A stretch of DNA of 64,000 bases from Bradyrhizobium stylosanthis (lineage in GTDB: Bacteria > Pseudomonadota > Alphaproteobacteria > Rhizobiales > Xanthobacteraceae), in the NCBI RefSeq assembly GCF_001641335.1, contig NZ_LVEM01000004.1, positions 62,001 to 126,000 of the forward strand, read 5' to 3'. Under the pieces are notes generated by a model that was not told where the DNA came from, ran no database searches, and saw only the letters and a program-made list of their open reading frames with translations. Positions within the stretch are counted from its first letter, which is position 1. Every line of letters begins with the position of its first letter. Of the stretch, positions 35,831 to 45,407 are shown one piece after another. Both the position numbers and the translations under genes were made by a program.

Positions 35831-35849
35831 GGTTGAACGGAATCTGACA

Positions 35850-36173
35850 ATGAACAAGCTCAATCGCCGCGACTTCGGTGTCGCCGTGGTCGCGGCCCTC
35901 CTGTTGCCCGCAACAAGCGCCCGCGCCGACGACATGGAAATCCATATCGACAATTTCGTCTTCCAGCCGCCCGAGCTCAAGATCAAGGTCGGCACCACCG
36001 TGACCTGGACCAACCGGGACGACATCCCCCATACCGTGGTGTCGGCCGGCAAGTTCAGGTCCAAGACCCTGGACACCGACGACAAGTTCTCGTTCACTTT
36101 CACCAATGCGGGAGACTACAAGTATTTTTGTTCGTTGCACCCGCACATGACGGGGATGATCAAGGTTGAGTAA
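35850..36173 (+). CDS. Periplasmic cupredoxin (amicyanin/plastocyanin-like blue copper protein)
   Basis: 107 residues. Twin-arginine-like leader (NRRDFGVAVVAALLLPATSARA), then one beta-sandwich domain carrying type I copper ligands: His61 in IPHTV, Cys94 and His97 in FCSLHPHM, and Met100. It most likely carries electrons or binds copper in the periplasm. Its position between a phosphoesterase and an ECF sigma/anti-sigma pair suggests an envelope copper or redox stress role (inference). Confidence 0.92.
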   Translation: MNKLNRRDFGVAVVAALLLPATSARADDMEIHIDNFVFQPPELKIKVGTTVTWTNRDDIPHTVVSAGKFRSKTLDTDDKFSFTFTNAGDYKYFCSLHPHMTGMIKVE

Positions 36174-36282
36174 CGTCTCCAACCAAGGCATCAACGTCCT
36201 GCCCGGCCGGTGGTCCCACGCCGGCCGGGCACGTGCGGCTTCGATCACGGCAAAAGAAGAAACAGAGGCAAAGCGAGGAGCG

Positions 36283-36831
36283 ATGCCCGTCAACGACGAT
36301 CTGCAGAAGGCACAGCGCTTCCGCGAGGCGGCGCTGCCCTATCTCGACGACGTCTACACGCTCGCGCGCTATTTGCTGCGCGATGCCTCCGACGCCGAGG
36401 ATGCGGTGCAGGAATGCTATCTGCGCGCGCTGAAGCATTTCGACAGCTACCGCGGCCCGGCGATGAAGCCCTGGCTGTTCGCGATCCTGCGCAACGTCTG
36501 CAACGCCGAATATGCAAGGCGCGCACACCGGCCGAGCGCAATCGAGGATACGCCCGGCGCCGCCGAGCAGACGCCGATCTGGCAGGAGAGCGAGGCGAGC
36601 CCGGAAACCGAAGTGCTGCGCAGCCGCGATGCCGGCGCGATCCGCAAGCTCATCGACGCGCTCGCCGAACCATTCAGGGAGACGTTCGTGCTGCGGGAGA
36701 TCAACAACCTGTCCTATCGTGAAATCGCCGAGGCCGTCGGCGCCCCCGTCGGCACCGTGATGTCCCGCCTCGCCCGCGCCCGCGCCATGCTGCGCGCGGC
36801 CTGGACGGCGGAAGAGGAGCAAGCGAAATGA
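36283..36831 (+). CDS. ECF-family RNA polymerase sigma factor
   Basis: 182 residues from ATG 36283, with GAGGAG just before it. Region 2 (DAEDAVQECYLRALKHFDSYRG, PWLFAILRNVCNAEYAR) and region 4 (FVLREINNLSYREIAEAVGAPVGTVMSRLARAR) are both complete. The overlapping anti-sigma gene should control it. It lies 109 bp after the cupredoxin gene on the same strand; target genes are probably this operon and others. Confidence 0.93.
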   Translation: MPVNDDLQKAQRFREAALPYLDDVYTLARYLLRDASDAEDAVQECYLRALKHFDSYRGPAMKPWLFAILRNVCNAEYARRAHRPSAIEDTPGAAEQTPIWQESEASPETEVLRSRDAGAIRKLIDALAEPFRETFVLREINNLSYREIAEAVGAPVGTVMSRLARARAMLRAAWTAEEEQAK

Positions 36832-37595
36832 CCTGCGACGAAGCAAGGATCCTGCTTCACGCGCTGCTCGACAACGAGCTTGATGCCGGCCACGCGCGCG
36901 ATGTCGAAGCGCATATCGCGAGCTGCCCAGATTGCGCAGCCGAGTTCGCGGCGCAGCGCGAGATGCAGCGCGTGCTCGCTGACACCAATCTGCGCTACAC
37001 CGCGCCGGCGAGCCTGCGCGCTCGTATCGAAGCCTCTCTGCCGCAGGCCCAGCGCCAGCAGCCGTCGCGCCGCTCCGTGCTGCGCGGCTTTGCGATGGGA
37101 TCGGCCGTCTCGGCGCTCGCCGCGTCCGGCGTCGTCGCATTGGTGCTGCGCCAGGACGACCAGCAGCGCATCCTGTCGGAGGTCGTCTCCGCCCATCTGC
37201 GCTCGCTCCAGGCCGGCCACCTCACCGACGTGGTCTCGACCGATCAGCACACGGTCAAGCCGTGGTTCAACGGCAAGCTCGACGTCGCCCCGCCGGTGAT
37301 CGATCTCACCGCGCAGGGCTTTACGCTGGTCGGCGGCCGGCTCGACTACATCGACGCGCGCGCCATCGGCGCGGTCGTCTACAAGCGCCGGCAGCACGTG
37401 GTCAATCTGTTCGTGTCGCAGACATCGAACACGGAATATCGCACGCCGAAGACCGAGACCATGCAGGGCTTCAACTGCCGCCGCTGGAGCAATCGCGGCC
37501 TGAACTTCTGGGCCGTCAGCGATATCGGCGCCGACGAGCTCGCCGAGTTCGTCGACAAGTTCGAGGCGGCGATGAAGGCGAATGTGGAGGGGTAA
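36828..37595 (+). CDS. Zinc-finger membrane anti-sigma factor
   Basis: 255 residues, start overlapping the sigma stop as ATGA. The zinc anti-sigma motif is present: Cys3, His29, Cys33 and Cys36 (HIASCPDC). One transmembrane helix lies at about 82-104, then a periplasmic domain (about 105-255) shared by this anti-sigma group. It should hold the sigma factor inactive until an envelope or redox signal arrives. Confidence 0.92.
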   Translation: MTCDEARILLHALLDNELDAGHARDVEAHIASCPDCAAEFAAQREMQRVLADTNLRYTAPASLRARIEASLPQAQRQQPSRRSVLRGFAMGSAVSALAASGVVALVLRQDDQQRILSEVVSAHLRSLQAGHLTDVVSTDQHTVKPWFNGKLDVAPPVIDLTAQGFTLVGGRLDYIDARAIGAVVYKRRQHVVNLFVSQTSNTEYRTPKTETMQGFNCRRWSNRGLNFWAVSDIGADELAEFVDKFEAAMKANVEG

Positions 37596-37700
37596 TGGCC
37601 GGCAGCGGGCGAAGCTCCGCGCCATGGTTCAGAGGTGACGCCTCTCACAGTCCTCGCGAGCGCAATCCGGCAGATTGCAGCTCCAACTGGGAGGACAGAC

Positions 37701-37886
37701 ATGGTTCCGTCACTGATTATCTGCGCGACGCTCCCGTCGATGTTCGCGGCGGGCTGCGCTGCATTGCTGGCCTTCAAGGAGCGCAAGCAATGGATTTGGT
37801 TCGCGCTGCTGTCGGTCGTTGCCGGCTTTGCCGGCCTGATCACGCTGAATATGCTTCACGTCTGGAACTACGCCGGGCGTTGCTGA
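37701..37886 (+). CDS. Small two-helix membrane protein
   Basis: 61 residues from ATG 37701 with a strong GGGAGGACAG ribosome site. Two hydrophobic helices (about 4-24 and 32-52) are joined by a short charged turn KERKQ. No family recognised. It is 105 bp after the anti-sigma gene and ends 20 bp before the convergent hpnO stop; it might be a last member of the ECF operon. Confidence 0.65.
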   Translation: MVPSLIICATLPSMFAAGCAALLAFKERKQWIWFALLSVVAGFAGLITLNMLHVWNYAGRC

Positions 37887-37906
37887 TCGACGCAGTCGGC
37901 AGAAAA

Positions 37907-39298
37907 TCAGGCCGACCGCCGCACCGCGTTGTCCACCAGCGTCTTGCCGAGCGACCAGATCGCGCCGGGGACCTTGTGGCTGCCGGCGATGACGTCGTCG
38001 AACGCCTTCTCGATCCAGGTGCAGTCTTCTTCGGTGATCGTCAGCGGCGGCAGCAGCTTGATGGTGTGGCTGCCGTGGCCGGCGACCTGCGTCAGGATCT
38101 TGTGATCCTTGAACAGCGGCACGGTGATGAGCTGGCAGAACAGGCCCTTGTTGGCGGCTTCCAGCACGTTCCAGGAGGCGCGGAGGCGCAGCGACTTCGG
38201 CGGGCCGAACTCGATACCGATCATCAGGCCCTTGCCGCGCACTTCCTTCAGCAGCTCGTAGCCGGGCACCATGCGCGTCAGCGCGAGACGCAGCTCGGCG
38301 CCGCGCTTGGCAGCGGACTCGATCAACTTCTCGGACTCCATGACGTCAAGCGTGGCGATGCCCGCGGCCATCGCGAGGTCGTTCTTGGAGAAGGTCGAAC
38401 CGTGCACCACGGCGCGGTCCATCTGATTAAAAATCTTGTCGAAGATGGCCTTGCGCGTCAGCACTGCGCCCACCGGCACGTGGCCGCCCGAGAGCGACTT
38501 CGACAGCAGCACCATGTCGGGCTCGACGTTCCAGTGCTCGACCGCGAGGAAGCGGCCGGTGCGACCCATGCCGGTCTGGATCTCGTCGGCGACGAACAGC
38601 GTGCCGTATTTCTTGCAGAGCGCGGCGGCGCCGGGCAGGAACTCGTCGGTGGGCATGTTGACGCCCTTGCCCTGGATCGGCTCGACGATGAACGCCGCGA
38701 CCTCGCGCGAGGCCAGTGCCTTCTCGAGCGCGGCCAGGTCGTTGAACGGGATCGAGGTGCAGCCCGGCAGCAGCGGCTCGAAGCCGGTGCGGAAGTTCGA
38801 ATCACCCGTGAGCGACAGCGCGCCGTAGGTCAGGCCGTGATAGCCGTGGGCGCAATAGACGATGCCGGGACGCCCGGTCGCGCCACGCGCGAACTTGATC
38901 GCAGCTTCGACACATTCGGCGCCGGAATTGGCGAAGAAGGCCTTGTCGAGATAGGGGACGTATTTCAGCAGGCGCTCGGCCAGCACGCCGGCGAGCACGG
39001 AGACGTCGAACTGGACGAGGTTGGGCAGGTCGGCATCGAGCACGCTCTTGAGCGCCTCGCGCATGACCGGATGATTGCGCCCGATCGCAAACACGCCGAA
39101 GCCGGACAGCAGGTCGAGATAGCGCGCCCCCTCGCGGTCGTAGAGGTACTGCCCCTGCCCCTTCTGGAAGCCGACGTCGTAGCCGATGGTCTTGAGGACC
39201 CGGACGAACTGCTCGTTCAGATACCGATTATGCAGAGCACTGCGCTGGGCCTGACGGTCCGCGAACAGCTGAGACATGTCTGGATTTGAACTGTGCAT
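37907..39298 (-). CDS. hpnO: Class III aminotransferase, probable hopanoid aminotriol synthase HpnO
   Basis: 463 residues, PLP-dependent class III aminotransferase: ANSGAECVEAAIKFAR, the FVADEIQTGMGRTG motif and the PLP lysine in LLSKSLSGG are present. Two nearby Met codons (1 and 8) are possible starts, both with weak ribosome sites. HpnO adds the terminal amino group of aminobacteriohopanetriol; the assignment rests on the family plus the hpnN neighbour on the same strand, so an ornithine/acetylornithine-type enzyme cannot be fully excluded. Confidence 0.75.
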   Translation of the reverse strand: MHSSNPDMSQLFADRQAQRSALHNRYLNEQFVRVLKTIGYDVGFQKGQGQYLYDREGARYLDLLSGFGVFAIGRNHPVMREALKSVLDADLPNLVQFDVSVLAGVLAERLLKYVPYLDKAFFANSGAECVEAAIKFARGATGRPGIVYCAHGYHGLTYGALSLTGDSNFRTGFEPLLPGCTSIPFNDLAALEKALASREVAAFIVEPIQGKGVNMPTDEFLPGAAALCKKYGTLFVADEIQTGMGRTGRFLAVEHWNVEPDMVLLSKSLSGGHVPVGAVLTRKAIFDKIFNQMDRAVVHGSTFSKNDLAMAAGIATLDVMESEKLIESAAKRGAELRLALTRMVPGYELLKEVRGKGLMIGIEFGPPKSLRLRASWNVLEAANKGLFCQLITVPLFKDHKILTQVAGHGSHTIKLLPPLTITEEDCTWIEKAFDDVIAGSHKVPGAIWSLGKTLVDNAVRRSA

Positions 39299-39332
39299 CC
39301 GTTACATACTTCGGTTGAGGGCCGTCTCGTCA

Positions 39333-39360
39333 ACTGAAAACGGACCGTTACTGAAAACGG
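39333..39360. promoter_or_regulatory. Direct repeats in the hpnO / DUF2147 divergent promoter region
   Basis: ACTGAAAACGG occurs twice (39333-39343 and 39350-39360), 17 bases apart; between them AACGGACCGTT is itself an inverted repeat. It lies 35-62 bp upstream of hpnO and 80-108 bp upstream of the rightward gene. A two-site operator is plausible. Confidence 0.4.
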
Positions 39361-39440
39361 TCTGTGCGGCCTTTTGCCCTTTTTCGGACCATCTTCGCAA
39401 GCACAGCTTTTAGATCATGTTGCACTGCCAAGGAACACTC

Positions 39441-40094
39441 ATGCGTTTGGCCCTTTACACCGGAATTATACTGGCTGGCGGTTACACCTGCCTGACCCCG
39501 GCGCTCGCCGCCGATCCCACCGGCGACTGGCGGGTCGCCGATGGCGTCGCCAACATCCGTGTCGCCCAGTGCAATGGCAGCATGTGGGGCGCCGTTTCCT
39601 GGGAAAAGCAGCCCGGCGGCCGTGACGAGAACAATCCCGATGCCTCGAAAAAGAACAGGGCGACGCTGGGCATGGCGACCCTGATCGACATGAAGAAGAA
39701 GCCCGGCGTCGATCAGTGGGAGGGGCAGGTCTACAATGCCAAGGATGGCCAGCTCTACAGCGCGACCATCACGCCGGCTGGTTCCGATCAGCTTGAGATC
39801 AAGGGCTGCGTGATGGGCTTCCTCTGCGGCGGCGAGACCTGGACGCGGGTCGGCCCGCCGATCCCCTTGAGCACCGCCAATGCGATGGCCAAGGGCGCGC
39901 CGAAGTCCGCAGGCGCGGCGCCCAAAGCCCAGGGAACGACGACAGCTCAGGGAACGACGGGCGCAACCGTGCCTCCGCCTCCGCCCGCAGCAGCCCCGAA
40001 AGCCGCCGGCGCGACCAAGCCCGGTCAGAAGGGTGCCGCCGATCCCGTCGGCGACATCTGCCTACTCCCTGAGATTGCGGGGTTTACCCATTAG
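39441..40094 (+). CDS. Exported DUF2147 domain protein
   Basis: 217 residues from ATG 39441 (AAGGAA upstream). A signal peptide (ALYTGIILAGGYTCLTPALA) precedes a DUF2147 domain (about 24-140, PTGDWRVADGVANIRV ... CGGETWTRV). A Pro/Ala/Gly/Thr-rich tail follows. The last 33 bp overlap the 3' end of hpnN on the opposite strand, so the residues LLPEIAGFTH are read from hpnN antisense. The DUF2147 family has no known biochemical role. Confidence 0.82.
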   Translation: MRLALYTGIILAGGYTCLTPALAADPTGDWRVADGVANIRVAQCNGSMWGAVSWEKQPGGRDENNPDASKKNRATLGMATLIDMKKKPGVDQWEGQVYNAKDGQLYSATITPAGSDQLEIKGCVMGFLCGGETWTRVGPPIPLSTANAMAKGAPKSAGAAPKAQGTTTAQGTTGATVPPPPPAAAPKAAGATKPGQKGAADPVGDICLLPEIAGFTH

Positions 40095-42650
40095 GGCCGG
40101 CTGGAACAGCAGCACCGCGGCAAGCGTCGTCACGAGCGAGAGTGCGAGCAGCTTGCCCATGCTGGACGTGCCGGGATGGCTCGACAGCCACAGGCTGCCG
40201 AACGCGGTCGCCGTCGTCAGCGCGCTGAAGAAGATTGCTCGCGTGAGGCTGGTCTGAAGCAGGTTTGTTCTGCCCGAGCGCCAGGCCACGACATAATAGA
40301 TCTTGAAGGCGACGCCGACGCCGAGCAGCAGCGGGAACGCGACGATATTGGCGAAGTTGAGCGGCAGGCCGATCAACACGCAGATCTCGAGCGTCACCGC
40401 GCCGGCCACCAGCAGTGGCACCAGCGTCATCAGCACGTCGACGAAGCGCCGCAACGTGATCCAGAGCAGCAGGCCGATCACCAGCAGCGCGTAGATGCCG
40501 GCGTGGATGAACGCCTTCACCACGGTGTCGCCGGACTTTAGGATTGAGACCGGTCCGCCGATCGCGGTCGGCTCGGCCGCGAGCACCGCCGCCGCAAATT
40601 TGCGCAGCGTGTCGTTGTCGTTGGGATCGCCCTTGGGCAGCGCCTCGACGCGGATGACGCCATCCTTGCTCTTCCAGGCGCTGACGAGATCGGGCGGCAG
40701 TGAAGCCAGGGTCACGGGACCTGCCTGCATCGCGTTCCTGAGCTGGTCGAACACGATCTTCATCGGCGTGACGAACACGTCCTGCGCCTTGTTGCGCGTG
40801 GCCTCATCGCCCTTGGCGAGCTTCTCGAGCGCGTCCGCCAGCCGGCGCGAGGCGGTGGCGCCCGGCCCCTTCGCGTCACCGGCGGTCCGGCGCAGATTCT
40901 CGACCGAGGATTTCAGCGCCTCGACATTCTCCTGGTCCGTCGGCGCCGCGTCGATCTGATCGGGGTTGAGCGCGGGGTTCAGCACCTTGGCGCCCTGTGC
41001 GATCAGCTTCAGCTTCGGCTGCTGATCCTGGGGCACGAAGCTGTCCAGCGACATCACCCTGAGCACCTCGGGCACCTTCTCCAGCTTGGCTTCGACCGCC
41101 CTCGCCTGCTCTTCCGAGGTGGTCATCACGTTGATGGCATTGGCACCGGTGTTGGGATCCTTGCGCAGGTCGAGGAAGGTCGCGATCGACTCGGCGTGCG
41201 GATTGCGCAGGTTCATCGGGTTGAAGTCGAACTTCATGAAGTAGAGCAGCGGCAGGCCGGCGAGCGCGAGCAGCAGCGTGCCGCCCACGACCAGCACGCG
41301 GTGCTTCTCCAGAAAGTGATCGAGCGGCGCGAGGAAAGCGTAGCCGACCGGCTCCTTCTCGCCGGGCGGGTTGAGCAGCTTGAGCATGGCCGGCAGCACG
41401 GTGATCGACGAGATGAACGCCACCAGCATGCCGACGCCGGCGATCTGGCCGAGCTCGGCGATGCCCTTGTAGTCGGTCGGCATGAAGCAGAGGAAGCCGG
41501 CCGCGGTCGCCATCGCGGCGAGCGACAGCGGCACCGCCGAGCGCTTCGCTGCCAGCACCAGTGCACCTGTCAGGTCGTTGTGCTTGTAGCGCTCCGAGCG
41601 ATAGCGGACGCTGTACTGGATGCCGAAATCGACGCCGAGGCCGACGAACAGAACGGCAAACGCGATCGACAGCAGATTGAACGATCCGACCATCATGAGG
41701 CCGGCGGCCGTCGTGATCGCAAGGCCGACGAACAGATTGATGAAGACCGCGAAGATGATCTTGGCCGAATGCAGCGCCAGCCACAGGATGAGCAGCACGA
41801 CGAGGACCGTGCCGATGCCGTTGACGACGGCACCTTCCTGAACGGTGGCGTATTCCTCGTTCGCGATCGGCACCGGGCCGGTCAGGCGTACCCGCGCCTG
41901 AAACTTGGTCGGAAAATCCAGATCCGCTGCAGCCTTGCGGATCGCGTCGGTGGCGTCCTTGCCGGGCTCCAGCGCGTTGTAGTCGAGGATCGGCTTGAAC
42001 TCGATGAAGGCGCGCTTGTCGGAATCCTTCAGCGGCTCATCGCTGACCAGCTCGCGCCAGGAGAAGCTCGCATTGCCCTTGTTGAGCACGGTCTCGACGG
42101 TCTGCGCGATCTGGTTGAAGGGCCGCTCGGTGCCGTCGAGCTTCACCTGTCCCCGCTTGACGCCGGCAAGCCCGGTCTCGAGCGCGCCGGTCAGGCCGCG
42201 GATCGAGGGATCGCCCGCCATGATCTCGATCAGGGGCGCTGCGGATTCGAACTGACTGGTAGCCTTGGCAACCTCTTCGGTCGGCAGGAACAACAGGCCG
42301 TTCCGCTCGAAGAACTCGCCGGTGCCGAGCTGCTGTATCGACACGAAATTGGTCTTGTCGTCTTTGAGCTTCGCGTAGAGCGCATCCGCCGCGGCGGTCG
42401 TCATCTCCGGCGTCTTGGCCTCGACGACCGCGAGAATCGTCGCGTCGCGGTCGAAGGCGCGGTCGAACTGCTGGTCGCGCTGGCGCCAGTCGAGATTCTG
42501 GGAAATCAGCGAATTGATGTCGGTGTTGATGGCGAAGTGCCGAGCCGCGTAATAGCCAGCCCCCACCGACAGCAGGAGCCCGAGAACGACGACGAGGGAG
42601 GCAAACCGGGTGCAGGCCCTGACGATGGCAACGACTACGCTTTGCAGCAC
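40062..42650 (-). CDS. hpnN: HpnN, RND/MMPL-type hopanoid transporter
   Basis: 862 residues: one N-terminal membrane helix, a periplasmic domain (about 35-265), five further helices, a second periplasmic domain (about 455-700) and a C-terminal helix group. The membrane motif FVGLGVDFGIQYSVRYR is typical of the MMPL/HpnN family. In the family it moves hopanoids from inner to outer membrane. It belongs with the hopanoid genes around it; hpnO follows on the same strand, with DUF2147 nested in the opposite direction between them. Confidence 0.92.
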   Translation of the reverse strand: MLQSVVVAIVRACTRFASLVVVLGLLLSVGAGYYAARHFAINTDINSLISQNLDWRQRDQQFDRAFDRDATILAVVEAKTPEMTTAAADALYAKLKDDKTNFVSIQQLGTGEFFERNGLLFLPTEEVAKATSQFESAAPLIEIMAGDPSIRGLTGALETGLAGVKRGQVKLDGTERPFNQIAQTVETVLNKGNASFSWRELVSDEPLKDSDKRAFIEFKPILDYNALEPGKDATDAIRKAAADLDFPTKFQARVRLTGPVPIANEEYATVQEGAVVNGIGTVLVVLLILWLALHSAKIIFAVFINLFVGLAITTAAGLMMVGSFNLLSIAFAVLFVGLGVDFGIQYSVRYRSERYKHNDLTGALVLAAKRSAVPLSLAAMATAAGFLCFMPTDYKGIAELGQIAGVGMLVAFISSITVLPAMLKLLNPPGEKEPVGYAFLAPLDHFLEKHRVLVVGGTLLLALAGLPLLYFMKFDFNPMNLRNPHAESIATFLDLRKDPNTGANAINVMTTSEEQARAVEAKLEKVPEVLRVMSLDSFVPQDQQPKLKLIAQGAKVLNPALNPDQIDAAPTDQENVEALKSSVENLRRTAGDAKGPGATASRRLADALEKLAKGDEATRNKAQDVFVTPMKIVFDQLRNAMQAGPVTLASLPPDLVSAWKSKDGVIRVEALPKGDPNDNDTLRKFAAAVLAAEPTAIGGPVSILKSGDTVVKAFIHAGIYALLVIGLLLWITLRRFVDVLMTLVPLLVAGAVTLEICVLIGLPLNFANIVAFPLLLGVGVAFKIYYVVAWRSGRTNLLQTSLTRAIFFSALTTATAFGSLWLSSHPGTSSMGKLLALSLVTTLAAVLLFQPALMGKPRNLRE

Positions 42651-43113
42651 TTCTTTTCTTTCTGCGGTTAACAGCTTGCCGGAAACGCCCGCTGTTTATC
42701 GGAGTTCCCGGGCGAAACCTATTGCTGTTTTGAGTGGGTCTCGCCGCAACAAGGTTCGAGGTAAACGGCGGCAGACCGCGGCAAAATCATGCGGGGCGGT
42801 CGGTATAGCCGGGGAGTTGAGGCGGGAAAGTGACGAAGGGGTGAGCACAAATGTCGCCCTTTTGCCCGCCCCAAATTCTATACTATGGTACCGCAAAAGT
42901 GATCGGGCAGAGAACCAGGGTTTCATCTGTTCTTTCCTTTCTGCCGATTTTTTGACACAAAGCGCTGTGCCTCCCTGCGCCGGAGCCCCGTTGGGGTGGG
43001 TGGTTACCGTGTGCGCGAACCAGTGGTGCGGGATTTGCAACTCATTGGTCAGTATCGGGGTGCCGCCGGGGACTAACAAAGCGGATTGATGCAACTTGCG
43101 TGATGGGCGTCCT
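42651..43113. other. Divergent promoter region of hpnN and ispH, no gene seen
   Basis: 463 bp without a credible gene; the frames present (42696-43094 minus, 42610-43089 plus) have chance-like composition. A loose sigma-70-like pair, TTGCCC (42862-42867) and TATGGT (42884-42889) with a 16-bp gap, could serve ispH, leaving a leader of over 200 bases. Confidence 0.4.
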
Positions 43114-44040
43114 ATGGAAGTTTATCTGGCGCAGCCGCGCGGCTTCTGTGCGGGGGTGGTGCGTGCGATCGAAATCGTGGAACGGGCCCTGCAGAAGTAC
43201 GGCCCGCCGGTCTACGTGCGCCACGAGATCGTGCATAACAAATACGTTGTCGAGAGCCTGAAGGACAAAGGCGCCATTTTCGTCGAGGAACTCTCCGAGG
43301 TTCCGCCCGGCGCGGTGACCGTTTTCAGCGCCCATGGCGTGGCCCGGAGCGTTGAGGAAGAGGCCGCCGCCCGTGACCTCCCGGTGCTCAATGCCACCTG
43401 CCCGCTGGTCACGAAAGTTCACAATCAGGGGAAGCGCTACATCACCAAGGGGCGCACCCTGATCCTGATCGGCCATGCCGGGCACCCCGAGGTCGAGGGC
43501 ACGATGGGCCAGGTTCCGGGGCCCGTGCTGCTAGTTCAAAGCGTTCAAGAGGTTAACGCCCTGACGCTGCCGGCGGATCGGCCAGTGGCCTACATCACCC
43601 AGACCACCCTGTCGGTCGACGACACCAGGGACATCATCGCCGCCCTCCAGGCCCGCTTTACAGATATTCAAGGTCCGGATATCCGGGATATCTGCTATGC
43701 GACACAGAACCGCCAATCTGCGGTAAGGGACTTGAGCAAGCTGGTCGACGTGATCTTGGTGGTGGGCGCCGCCAATAGCTCGAATTCGAACCGGCTCCGC
43801 GAAATCGGCACTGAAGCCGGCGTCGCGAGTTATTTGATTGCCGACGGCAGCGAGCTCAATCCGGCGTGGTTGAAAGATGCCAGGACTGTCGGCGTCACGG
43901 CCGGCGCTTCGGCGCCTGAGGTACTCGTGGATGACGTGATCGAAGCGATGCGGCGGATCGGACCGGTCAAGGTCCAGGTGCTCCCCGGTCGCGAGGAAAA
44001 CATCGAATTCCGGCTTCCGGCCCAACTGGCTGCGAGCTGA
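43114..44040 (+). CDS. ispH: 4-hydroxy-3-methylbut-2-enyl diphosphate reductase IspH
   Basis: 308 residues from ATG 43114 (MEVYLAQPRGFCAGV), the start that places the N-terminus as in other IspH; a TTG six codons upstream is in frame. The three Fe-S cysteines are Cys12 (FCAGV), Cys96 (NATCPLV) and Cys194 (DICYAT), and the catalytic glutamate is Glu126 (HPEVEG). It makes IPP and DMAPP in the last step of the MEP pathway. hpnH follows 36 bp later, so isoprenoid supply and hopanoid elongation are co-transcribed. Confidence 0.96.
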   Translation: MEVYLAQPRGFCAGVVRAIEIVERALQKYGPPVYVRHEIVHNKYVVESLKDKGAIFVEELSEVPPGAVTVFSAHGVARSVEEEAAARDLPVLNATCPLVTKVHNQGKRYITKGRTLILIGHAGHPEVEGTMGQVPGPVLLVQSVQEVNALTLPADRPVAYITQTTLSVDDTRDIIAALQARFTDIQGPDIRDICYATQNRQSAVRDLSKLVDVILVVGAANSSNSNRLREIGTEAGVASYLIADGSELNPAWLKDARTVGVTAGASAPEVLVDDVIEAMRRIGPVKVQVLPGREENIEFRLPAQLAAS

Positions 44041-44076
44041 CCCCACCCGAATTTCAAGCCCAGAAAGAAACGTGTA

Positions 44077-45237
<1,161 letters not shown>

Positions 45238-45263
45238 GCACGCGAGCAGATTCGAACGAACAA

Positions 45264-45294
45264 GGCCCGGTCGCTGATGGCGACCGGGCCTTTT
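45264..45294 (+). terminator. Intrinsic terminator after hpnH
   Basis: An 11-bp perfect stem (GGCCCGGTCGC / GCGACCGGGCC) with loop TGATG and TTTT tail, 27 bp after the hpnH stop. Confidence 0.9.
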
Positions 45295-45327
45295 CGATTC
45301 GCGCTTGAGGCCCATCGTCCGCCCGGT

Positions 45328-45407
45328 CGTCATTGCGAGCGCAGCGAAGCAATCCAGAATCTTTCCGCAGTGACGGTCTGGATTGCTTCGCTGCGCTCGC
45401 AATGACG
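45328..45407. repeat. Dispersed palindromic repeat, copy 3 (best preserved)
   Basis: CGTCATTGCGAGCGCAGCG and its complement CGCTGCGCTCGCAATGACG form a nearly perfect long hairpin with inner GAAGCAATCCAGA / TCTGGATTGCTTC arms. Same unit as 18439-18536. Confidence 0.9.

Noticed and set aside
42862..42889. Sigma-70 promoter for ispH as a firm call
   Set aside because: Only loosely matched, and the leader would exceed 200 bases; kept only as a remark in the intergenic entry.
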